The notes beneath the pieces are model-generated. The model was not told where the DNA came from, did no database searches, and saw only the letters and a program-made list of their open reading frames with translations. A stretch of 64,000 nt of DNA from Mycolicibacterium litorale (lineage in GTDB: Bacteria > Actinomycetota > Actinomycetes > Mycobacteriales > Mycobacteriaceae): positions 2,852,001-2,916,000 of the forward strand of contig CP019882.1 of NCBI GenBank assembly GCA_002007745.1, in the 5' to 3' direction. Within the stretch, counting starts at the first letter, position 1. Every line of letters begins with the position of its first letter. Made by a program: the position numbers and the translations under genes. Positions 8,177-15,441 of the stretch are shown here, one piece after another.

Positions 8177-8361
8177 TCTGCCGATCGTTCGGCAAACCGG
8201 TCGACCGAACGCAGCGCGAGATACTTGAGCCGCTCGCAAGGTGGCAAATGTATTCATTATGCCCATCCTGAGAATTACTTGAGTTTTTTCGCGGAAGCTC
8301 TTGCGTACTTGGTGTGAACTTGCTGAAATTCGCGCAAGCGTAAAATCACCGGGGGGTAAAA

Positions 8362-11300
8362 ATGACGCGATCGCGTCGTCGGGCTGTAAAACATGTGCCA
8401 TTCAGCTGGTTGGGGGCGGGTGCTGTCACCGTGGGACTAGGTGCTGCCGTGCTCAGCGGCACCGGAATAGCTCAAGCAGATGACGGTGGAAACAGTTCCG
8501 CCGCAAAGCATTCCGGATCATCCCATGCCGCATCACGGGACAACACCGGCCAGGGAACAGCTGCGGCGAGCGGAAACCGCAAAACCAAGCGCACGGCTGC
8601 GGTGGCTGCTCCCAGGCATGCCGCCCGCAGTGCCGCGGCGCCCGCACGAAATACCGACAACAGTGCTGCCGCGCGGGTGGATGTGCCGGAATTCGCCGTT
8701 TCGGCGGCGTCTGATCCGGCGCCGGGTGCTGCCGCGTCGGTGAAATCAGTCGCTCGCGCCGCGCGAACCAACCCACTCGTGAAACCCGCCGCGGTCGCGC
8801 TCACTCCGGCCGCATCGGCATCCGCGCTCTCGGCAGCCGCCACACCATCGGCATCCGCGTCCGTGAACCCGCTTGCCGGATTCCTGCATGCCGTGGTCTC
8901 GCTGCTCGGCCTCAATAGGCCAACGCCGCCGCCAGACCCGATCGGTGCGCTGCTCTGGGGTCTCGTACAGCAGGTCGCCGCCGTGGTCGGAGTCGCGCCC
9001 AGGGCGGGCACCCCCACCGTGAGCACACCCGTCGCCACAACCGGCTTGGTCACCGGGACACTGGGATTCACCGACAGCAGCGGGCAACCTCTCACCTACA
9101 CCTACACCGGTCCGACCAACGGGACTGTTGCCGTCAGCGCCGACGGGGCCTACAGCTATACCCCGACGGTGGACGCCCGCCTCGCCGCCGCCGGCGGCAC
9201 CGGGCCCACCACCGACACCTTCACCGTGACGGCATTCAACGGCATCGCCTCCGCCCACGAAACCGTCACCGTGCCCATCAGTCCCGATATCCCGGTGGCG
9301 GGTACGGCCACGACAAGCGCACCGAATTCGGTCACCGGAGCCGTCTCCGGCGGCGTCACTGCCAGTGATCCCGCCGGTCGCCCGCTGACCTACAGCATCA
9401 CCACTGGGCCGAGTAAGGGCACGATCACCCAATTCGACCCGGTCACAGGCAAATTCACCTACACCCCGACCAAGAGCGCTCAGTTGGCTACCGAGGTCGC
9501 CGGTGTGGTGGGGGCGGACACCTTTACCGTCGCAGCCAGCAACGGTGCGGCCTCGGCCACGGTCACCGTGCACGTCGTCGTCGATCCCGGCCACCCGCAG
9601 GCGGGCGTCGTCACGATCGACACCACCGATCCGAAGACCGGAATCGTCACCGGGACCGCAGCATTCACCGATCCAGCGGGTGGGCAGCTGGTGTACAGCG
9701 TCGGCGCCAATCCCAGCAACGGCAAGGTCGTCGTCCACAACGACGGCACCTATACCTACACTCCAAATGCCGACACGACCGCAACCGCCGACGCCTTCGC
9801 CATCACCGTCAGCAACGGCGTGCACAGCGTCACGCAAACCATCTCGGTGCCCATCAATACCGAAGATGCGATTGTGGGTGCCTGGAACATCACTGGTTCC
9901 GATCCGGCGCCGTCGTGGTATCCGGAGAACTGGGTCGCGACGATCGTCCGAACCGGCGATCAGTACACGCAGACCATCACTGTCACCGACGACGGTGTGA
10001 CGGACGCATTCCACTACGGCACGTTCACCCGAACCGGAGCTCGTGAGTATACGGCGGTCGATGGAAGTTACGACTGGTCGTATGAGGATGCACTGCAGTA
10101 TGTTAAGGACAGTTTGGGCGAAGGTGATGTACTCAGCAACTACGTGTACGACCCGTATACGGTCTGGACGCTGAGCGTTTCCGACGACGGCCAGACCATC
10201 ACCGAGATCCACACCGTCACCGAGACCTACACCATCACGGCGCCCGCAGGCCACACCTGGGAGGGTGAGGGCGTGACCCTGGTCTCGAGCGACGATTCGA
10301 CCAATACCTACGCGTTCGATCACTCGTGGTCGGAGACGACGATCGCCGTAAAAGCCTCCGACAGCACCGTGTTGGACATTCCGGTGCCGGGCACACCGAT
10401 TGTGAGCGATCCCGACCCCGACACCGGCGTGGTGACGGGCGTAGCAGTATTCACCGACCCAGAAGGTGCGGCGCTGGTGTATAGCGTGTCGGTCAGCCCG
10501 ACAAGGGGTGTGATCACCCAATTCGACACCGGCACCGGGGAATTCACTTACACGCCTAATGCCGACGCCAGCGGTGCCAGCGACAGTTTCGCTGTTACCG
10601 CCACCAACGGCCGCTACCAGGCGACCGAATCCATCTCGGTGCCGATCAACGTCGCCGCGCAAGACGCCTTCACCGGCGTCTGGAACGTCACCAGTTCGGT
10701 CAACAGCAATCTCGACGGATCCAATCCGCAACCCCAGCAATTCCCGGACGGATACTCCTACACGTTCAGCATCACCAAGTCCGGCAACGGATACACCGCG
10801 ACCGTCAGTCTTTCGACGGCGGGAACGACCCTGTTCAGCCAGGACATCGGCGCCTTGACGAAGACCGGCCCCAACACATACACCGGATCGATCACCCCAG
10901 CGGGTATCGAAGCCCTCAAACAACAAATCCTCAAGAGCTATCCCGACATGGGTGGGTCGGTCGACCTCAGCGACTTCATCTATACCGTGGATTCCACCGC
11001 CACCCTCTCCGAGGACGGCCAGACGATGACCTACGTCGCGCTGGTACACCAGAGCTACACATTGGTCGTGACCGCGGCAGACGGCTCGACATCGGTCAGC
11101 CCCTACCAGTACGAGGGCCGAACGACCTTCACCGCCGCCAAGGCCGTCGACACCCCCGTCGCCGGCACCCCGGTGCTGAACGCGGCCGATCCGGACAGCG
11201 GCGTCGTCACTGGTGCCGCGGTGTTCACCGACCCCGCGGGCGCAGAGCTGACCTACAGCGTTTCGACGTCGCCAACTAAGGGGACGATAACCGAATTCAA

Positions 11301-11811
11301 CACCGCAACAGGCGAATTCACCTACACGCCAAATGGCGACGCCACTGGAGTCCGCGACACCTTCGTCGTGACCGCCACCAACGGTGTTGCCGACGCCACC
11401 GAAACCATCACGGTGCCCGTCATGAACGCGATCCAGGACGCGCTATCGGGAACGTGGCAGGTGACCGGTTCATACTCGGGCGGGCAGTACATCCCCGTGC
11501 CGGCCGACTACGGCGCTGCGCTCGTCTTCGCCCACACCGTCGACGGATACACCGTGGAGTGGACTGTGGGCGATGCGAGCATGGAGTTCGGCACCTGGGC
11601 GGGTAGCTCCGAACCGCTGCTCCTGCTCGAGACTGGTCCCGGACTCTACTCGGGATCGGTACCGTCTGCCGGCAACCCGCCCTCGACCCTGGTCTTCCAG
11701 GCGTACCTCGCCGATGACGGTCAATCACTCACGTGGAGTGGCGGTTTGAGCGGATCGGCTCAGTTCCCGATCTTCACCGCCGCCAAGCCGGGGGCGGTCG
11801 TCGCAGTCTGA
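8362..11811 (+). CDS. Large exported Ig/cadherin-like repeat protein with alternating GxW domains
   Basis: The 1149-residue protein starts at ATG 8362 after a GGGGGG tract. Residues 1-39 are a long signal peptide (SWLGAGAVTVGLGAAVLSG, cleavage after AQA). Residues 40-165 are an Ala/Ser/Lys-rich linker, and 165-215 carry GALLWGLVQQVAAVV. Then follow about 90-residue Ig/cadherin-like (VCBS-like) A repeats, each with VTG-x-FTDPxG, LxYSV, GTITxFDxxTGxFTYTP and DTFxVTAxNG, at about 216-310, 311-410, 411-499, 672-763 and 930-1021. Three B units of 128-173 residues begin DA-x-x-G-x-W-[NQ]-[IV]-[TS] at about 500, 764 and 1022. The order is A-A-A-B-A-B-A-B. It is presumably a surface or secreted adhesin-like protein; no enzyme motif or sortase anchor is seen. 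Transcribed divergently from glnA3. Confidence 0.85.
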   Translation: MTRSRRRAVKHVPFSWLGAGAVTVGLGAAVLSGTGIAQADDGGNSSAAKHSGSSHAASRDNTGQGTAAASGNRKTKRTAAVAAPRHAARSAAAPARNTDNSAAARVDVPEFAVSAASDPAPGAAASVKSVARAARTNPLVKPAAVALTPAASASALSAAATPSASASVNPLAGFLHAVVSLLGLNRPTPPPDPIGALLWGLVQQVAAVVGVAPRAGTPTVSTPVATTGLVTGTLGFTDSSGQPLTYTYTGPTNGTVAVSADGAYSYTPTVDARLAAAGGTGPTTDTFTVTAFNGIASAHETVTVPISPDIPVAGTATTSAPNSVTGAVSGGVTASDPAGRPLTYSITTGPSKGTITQFDPVTGKFTYTPTKSAQLATEVAGVVGADTFTVAASNGAASATVTVHVVVDPGHPQAGVVTIDTTDPKTGIVTGTAAFTDPAGGQLVYSVGANPSNGKVVVHNDGTYTYTPNADTTATADAFAITVSNGVHSVTQTISVPINTEDAIVGAWNITGSDPAPSWYPENWVATIVRTGDQYTQTITVTDDGVTDAFHYGTFTRTGAREYTAVDGSYDWSYEDALQYVKDSLGEGDVLSNYVYDPYTVWTLSVSDDGQTITEIHTVTETYTITAPAGHTWEGEGVTLVSSDDSTNTYAFDHSWSETTIAVKASDSTVLDIPVPGTPIVSDPDPDTGVVTGVAVFTDPEGAALVYSVSVSPTRGVITQFDTGTGEFTYTPNADASGASDSFAVTATNGRYQATESISVPINVAAQDAFTGVWNVTSSVNSNLDGSNPQPQQFPDGYSYTFSITKSGNGYTATVSLSTAGTTLFSQDIGALTKTGPNTYTGSITPAGIEALKQQILKSYPDMGGSVDLSDFIYTVDSTATLSEDGQTMTYVALVHQSYTLVVTAADGSTSVSPYQYEGRTTFTAAKAVDTPVAGTPVLNAADPDSGVVTGAAVFTDPAGAELTYSVSTSPTKGTITEFNTATGEFTYTPNGDATGVRDTFVVTATNGVADATETITVPVMNAIQDALSGTWQVTGSYSGGQYIPVPADYGAALVFAHTVDGYTVEWTVGDASMEFGTWAGSSEPLLLLETGPGLYSGSVPSAGNPPSTLVFQAYLADDGQSLTWSGGLSGSAQFPIFTAAKPGAVVAV

Positions 11812-11841
11812 GCCGGGCGCAACGCTGCCCGGCAGCGCCTG

Positions 11842-12339
11842 TCAGGCGCGGCTGGGCAGCGTCAGCTTGCAGCTCTGACCGATGTCGAGCGTGCTCAGCA
11901 TGCGCCCCATGCCCACCCACATCGCGCACGACAAGGTCAGATCGGCCAACAGCTCGTCGGAGAAGTGCTCGTGGGCGCGCTCCCAGAAGTCTTCGTCGTA
12001 CTTGAGGTTCACGTGGTCGGTGCCGAACCGGTGGGCGAACTCCGCGGCGATGCGCTCCTGCTCGCTGTACCCCGGCCAGGTCTGCCACTCCAGTGCGTGG
12101 TCGTAGAGCTCCTCGTCGACGCCGGCGGCGGGGCCGTCGGCATCGCGGGTGTTCTGGCACAAGACGCATTCGTTGTCGTGGGCGATCACCGCGCGGGCAA
12201 GCTCGCGTACCCGCATCGGAAGCCGGTTCTTGTCGCTGTAGACCGCATGGGAGAAGCCGGCCATGGCCGTTCCGATATCCGGGGACTTGACGATCCAGCC
12301 AGCGATGTCGTCTTCGGCGAAGTTTCCGATTCGGCTCAT
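11842..12339 (-). CDS. Carboxymuconolactone decarboxylase/AhpD-like family protein
   Basis: The 165-residue helical protein carries the AhpD-type core LPMRVRELARAVIAHDNECVLCQNTR, with a CxxC pair and a nearby conserved His/Glu arrangement that in AhpD forms a disulfide peroxidase relay. ERIAAEFAHRFGTDH follows, as in other CMD proteins. It may serve as a thiol-disulfide reductase or a gamma-carboxymuconolactone decarboxylase relative; the CxxC favours the former. It sits between the large surface protein (convergent, 30 bases) and bfrA (same strand, 80 bases), and an oxidative-stress role would suit the iron-storage neighbour, though this is inference. Confidence 0.85.
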   Translation of the reverse strand: MSRIGNFAEDDIAGWIVKSPDIGTAMAGFSHAVYSDKNRLPMRVRELARAVIAHDNECVLCQNTRDADGPAAGVDEELYDHALEWQTWPGYSEQERIAAEFAHRFGTDHVNLKYDEDFWERAHEHFSDELLADLTLSCAMWVGMGRMLSTLDIGQSCKLTLPSRA

Positions 12340-12418
12340 GGCGCGATGCTACGCCGCGGGAGGCAAATCTGGAACACGTTCTAGTTCTTTGCCGCGCTGA
12401 AACGCGCGCCGTCGACGG

Positions 12419-12898
12419 TCAGCTCGGCGGACGAGAAACGCACTGCGCGGAGTAGAGCTCGACGCCCAGCTTGTCCATCAACTCCAGCTGGGTCTCGAGG
12501 TAGTCGATGTGGTGCTCCTCGTCGGCGATGATTCCCTCGAACAACACGGCCGTGGTGGAGTCCTGCTTCTCGCGGCACACGATGATGGCGGGCTTCAGCC
12601 GGGCCACCACCTCGTACTCGATCGCCAGATCCATCTCGAACTGCTCGCGCAGGGTCTGTCCGATCCGCAGCGAACCCAGCCGCTGATAGTTGGGCAGTCC
12701 GTCGAGCAGCAGGATCCGGTCGGTGATGGCCTCCGCGTGGCGCATCTCGTCGAAAGATTCCTCGCGGGTGTGCTTGGCCAGCTCGGTGAACCCCCAGTTG
12801 TCCTGCATCTTGGAGTGCAGGAAATACTGGTTGATGGCCGTCAGTTCGCTGGTCAGTTGCTCGTTGAGCAGGCGCAGAACTTCGGGATCACCTTGCAT
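12419..12898 (-). CDS. bfrA: Bacterioferritin BfrA
   Basis: The 159-residue product matches M. tuberculosis BfrA (Rv1876) in length and sequence. It assembles into a 24-subunit heme-containing ferritin that oxidises Fe(II) and stores Fe(III) in the cytoplasm. All diagnostic residues are present: heme ligand Met52 (EMRHAE) and ferroxidase ligands Glu18, Glu51, His54, Glu94, Glu127 and His130. The C-terminus, YSAQCVSRPPS, is the mycobacterial form. The gene is divergent from bfd, and an IdeR-like box lies between the two; in mycobacteria iron-loaded IdeR activates bfrA. Confidence 0.97.
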   Translation of the reverse strand: MQGDPEVLRLLNEQLTSELTAINQYFLHSKMQDNWGFTELAKHTREESFDEMRHAEAITDRILLLDGLPNYQRLGSLRIGQTLREQFEMDLAIEYEVVARLKPAIIVCREKQDSTTAVLFEGIIADEEHHIDYLETQLELMDKLGVELYSAQCVSRPPS

Positions 12899-13035
12899 GA
12901 CGTCTCCTACCCCAGGTTGCGATCTATAGGGGCCGGTTCAGCGGCCGACCACCCACGGCACAAATCACCCTAGTGCACGGTCGACGGGCTCTCGCGGCGG
13001 TTTGCCGGACACGGAGTGTTGTAGGACGTCCTAAC

Positions 13036-13054
13036 TAAGGTTAGTCTGCACTAA
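13036..13054. promoter_or_regulatory. IdeR-like iron box
   Basis: On the minus strand this reads TTAGTGCAGACTAACCTTA, which matches the mycobacterial IdeR consensus TTAGGTTAGGCTAACCTAA at 14 of 19 positions by my hand alignment. It lies 38 bases upstream of the bfd start codon and 138 bases upstream of bfrA, inside the 193-base divergent region, so it could control either or both genes in response to iron. Confidence 0.6.
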
Positions 13055-13091
13055 TATAACGGACGGAACCTGCGGTGAGAGGGATGCGCTG

Positions 13092-13346
13092 ATGTATGTG
13101 TGCCTGTGTGCGGGCGCGACCAGCCAGACGGTCACCGACGTGGTCGCCGGCGGTGCTTCGACCTGCAAGCAGGTGGCCGCGGCGTGCGGCGCCGGCGGTG
13201 ACTGCGGCCGGTGCCGGCGCACCGTGCGGGCCATCATCGAGGCGCACGTCGCCAGCGCCCAGCCGCAACAGTGCCGACAGTGCTCGGCCAGCCTGGTGTG
13301 CCAACTGCACGCCGCCTCGCGGCGCGGGCCCGCCCTGGTGCATTGA
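13092..13346 (+). CDS. bfd: Bacterioferritin-associated ferredoxin (Bfd)
   Basis: The 84-residue protein starts MYVCLCAG. Cysteines at positions 4, 6, 38 and 41 occupy exactly the [2Fe-2S] ligand positions of E. coli Bfd; extra cysteines occur at 25, 32 and in the tail (QCRQCS). Bfd reduces the heme of bacterioferritin so that stored iron can be released, so its location opposite bfrA forms a storage/mobilisation pair. The C-terminal 25 residues (Gln/Ala/Ser-rich with two more cysteines) go beyond the E. coli length. A GAGAGGG site lies eight bases upstream of the ATG. Confidence 0.9.
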   Translation: MYVCLCAGATSQTVTDVVAGGASTCKQVAAACGAGGDCGRCRRTVRAIIEAHVASAQPQQCRQCSASLVCQLHAASRRGPALVH

Positions 13347-13347
13347 G

Positions 13348-14103
13348 CTAGGACCGGCCGCGGTGGAATTCCGCGAGCGCCTCGGTGTTGGCGGCTGCGC
13401 CCATCAGCTCCGCGAAGAGGGCGTATTCGCGCGCAGCGGCCGCGGCGATCTCCGCCCGGGTGGGCTCAACCATCGTCTGCTTGACCGCAATAAGACTCGG
13501 AATAGGCCGGGAGGCAAGGACTTCGGCGTGCTTTCGGGCGTCTGCAATCAGTTCGTCGGGCGCGCACACCCGCCAGACCAGACCCATGCGCAGCGCCTCG
13601 GCCGCATCGACCCACTCCGAGGACATCAACAGCCAGGCCGCATTCTGGCGGCCCATCAACTGTGGCAGCAGGTATGACGACGCAGCCTCGGGGGCAACGC
13701 CCAGGCTGGTGAACGGACACTTGAGCCGCGCGGTGGTCGACATGAACGCCAGGTCGGCATAGCCCAGGATCGTCGCACCGATGCCGAGGCCGACACCGTT
13801 GACCGCGCAGATCAGCGGCTTGGGGAAGTTCGTCAACGCGTCGATCATGCCGGGGAATCCATGCTTGCCCGCGGCGAAATCGGGATTGGTGATGCGGGCC
13901 TGCATGTCGCCGAGATCCTGGCCCGCGCTGAAGGCGCGCCCGGCACCGGTGACCAGCACGACAGCCACCTCGGGGTCGTCGGCCGCCGCCAAGAGCGCCT
14001 CGGTAGTGGCGTCGTAGAGCGCCTCGTTGAACGCGTTCAGCGCGTCGGGGCGGTTGAACGTCAGGGTGCGAACCCGGTTCTCGTCGTCGATGAGCAGCGT
14101 CAC
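13348..14103 (-). CDS. Enoyl-CoA hydratase/isomerase family protein
   Basis: The 251-residue crotonase-fold protein contains FNRPDALNAFN, the oxyanion-hole strands AGRAFSAGQDL and NGVGLGIGATI, and GVAPEAASS, where the Glu of PEA takes the place of one catalytic acid. It hydrates or isomerises an enoyl-CoA in fatty-acid or sterol side-chain breakdown; the specific chain length is not visible. The GTG start is followed directly by conserved sequence. It is convergent with bfd (one base between stops) and stands alone on its strand, 60 bases downstream of the F420-type gene. Confidence 0.88.
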   Translation of the reverse strand: MTLLIDDENRVRTLTFNRPDALNAFNEALYDATTEALLAAADDPEVAVVLVTGAGRAFSAGQDLGDMQARITNPDFAAGKHGFPGMIDALTNFPKPLICAVNGVGLGIGATILGYADLAFMSTTARLKCPFTSLGVAPEAASSYLLPQLMGRQNAAWLLMSSEWVDAAEALRMGLVWRVCAPDELIADARKHAEVLASRPIPSLIAVKQTMVEPTRAEIAAAAAREYALFAELMGAAANTEALAEFHRGRS

Positions 14104-14163
14104 GGGCAGGAGCCTAACCGGGTCGCATCCCCGCGCGTTGCCCCCAAGCCCGGCAGGTGGGAC

Positions 14164-14607
14164 TTAGCCGTTGCTGTACACGCGGGTGGGTGCCACCAGG
14201 ACGACGGTACGACGCTGTTCGGCCATCACGCGGTCATACTCGGCCCAATTGTCGTGCGTGCCACCGCAAGCGATGAACACCTCCCGCAACAGCAGACGCA
14301 ACCGGTCGGGTTCGGTCAGCCAGTCCGCCGGGTCGTCGGGCCCGACCAGCTCGGCACGGCCCTCCACCGTCGCCCACTGCCAGCCGTCCCGGAACGTCGC
14401 CGCGACAGCAGCACGGACCCGCAGGTTCGCCAGCTTCACCCGTCCATAGGTGACGAAGGCCAACACCGGTGCGCCGGTCGCCGGGTGGGCCAGCACCGCG
14501 GCGTTGACCAGCGAAGCCTGGATGCTCTGGTCGGCCCGCAGGGTGGCCACCACGGCCAGCCCCCGATCGGCCCTGGCCAGGGCAACCGCCTGTGCCAGCG
14601 TCGTCAT
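14164..14607 (-). CDS. PPOX-class F420-dependent enzyme-like protein (Rv1875-like)
   Basis: The 147-residue product equals the length of M. tuberculosis Rv1875. It is a pyridoxamine-5'-phosphate-oxidase-like split barrel: ALARADRGLAVVATLRADQSI, then PVLAFVTYGRVKLANLRVR (the K-x-x-N-L cofactor-binding stretch) and WATVEGRAELV. Actinobacterial members of this class bind F420 or FMN, so a cofactor-dependent reductase is likely; the substrate is unknown. Its start overlaps the upstream EthD-domain gene by four bases (ATGA), implying coupled translation. Confidence 0.85.
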   Translation of the reverse strand: MTTLAQAVALARADRGLAVVATLRADQSIQASLVNAAVLAHPATGAPVLAFVTYGRVKLANLRVRAAVAATFRDGWQWATVEGRAELVGPDDPADWLTEPDRLRLLLREVFIACGGTHDNWAEYDRVMAEQRRTVVLVAPTRVYSNG

Positions 14608-15314
14608 GCCGGCGCATCCGCGAACGGGCTGCGGAAGACATAACGGCTGGTGGGCACCGCATCGATGTTGACGTTGGCGCCGAAAGCCGCTGTGCTGGCG
14701 ACCATCTGCTCCATCCTGCTGCGCAGATCGTCGTCGTCGGCCGCCCCGAAGAACGCGTGCAGGCTGCTCACCGCCTCGTTGGGGAACAGCTCCTCGACGA
14801 TCGCATGGACCACCGGCGCGTCGGCGGTGATCGGGCGGACCACGTAGTTCTGGACGTAGCCGAATGTCGACTGGGTGTCGATCGCCACCTGCGTGTGGTT
14901 GCGGTGCCAGCGGGTCAGCCACGTCGGTTCATCCAGGTCGGCCGGGCGGCGCAACAACGCGATGTTGGCCAGTGCCGGCGCCCGCTCGCCCGGCGGAGTC
15001 AGCGGCGGCGGCAACGGGGCCGATTCGGTGACCAGATACCCGGACAACTGCTCGGCGTGGCGGCCCAACAGGTCGAGTGCGGCGCTCACCTGCTCGCCGT
15101 AATACTGCTGAGTCCAGAGGCTGACGAAACCCTGCACCGGCGGGTCCAGCGTGGTCAACGTCATCAACGAGTCGCGGACCGCACCGTCGCGCACGTTGAC
15201 CGTCAACCCCGGCAGGCCGAGATCGAGCAGCTGCTCGGACACCGGGCCGCGGATCTGCTCGGCCCAGTCATCCCCGGCGGTAGCGGAACGCAGCGTGACA
15301 ATCACCTTCTCCAT
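14604..15314 (-). CDS. EthD-domain (ferredoxin-like dimeric alpha/beta barrel) protein
   Basis: The 236-residue product appears to contain two ferredoxin-like halves. The first starts MEKVIVTLRSATAGDDW. The second contains NIALLRRPADLDEPTWLTRWHRNHTQVAIDTQSTFGYVQNYV, the EthD-type pattern of strand, W-x-x-H-x-x-H helix and YVQN strand. EthD proteins are small accessory or lyase-like proteins in degradative pathways. It is translationally coupled to the Rv1875-like gene, which suggests they act together. Divergent from the arylsulfatase gene, 127 bases apart. Confidence 0.75.
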   Translation of the reverse strand: MEKVIVTLRSATAGDDWAEQIRGPVSEQLLDLGLPGLTVNVRDGAVRDSLMTLTTLDPPVQGFVSLWTQQYYGEQVSAALDLLGRHAEQLSGYLVTESAPLPPPLTPPGERAPALANIALLRRPADLDEPTWLTRWHRNHTQVAIDTQSTFGYVQNYVVRPITADAPVVHAIVEELFPNEAVSSLHAFFGAADDDDLRSRMEQMVASTAAFGANVNIDAVPTSRYVFRSPFADAPA

Positions 15315-15441
15315 TGCTGGGAACCTACCCGGGAAACCCCTGCGGCGAACGTGTCGATCTCACTTCTGTGCTGTGCGGGCGGCGTAGGCTGTGCCCCGCC
15401 GTGGCGACCTAGAAGTGGTCGTCGCACCGCAAGGAGGACGG

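Noticed and set aside
8746..11049. Open minus-strand frame of 767 codons opposite the large repeat protein
   Set aside because: It is Gly/Asp/Arg/Val-rich with no domain, and mirrors the codon pattern of the plus-strand gene, which has a signal peptide and clear repeats.
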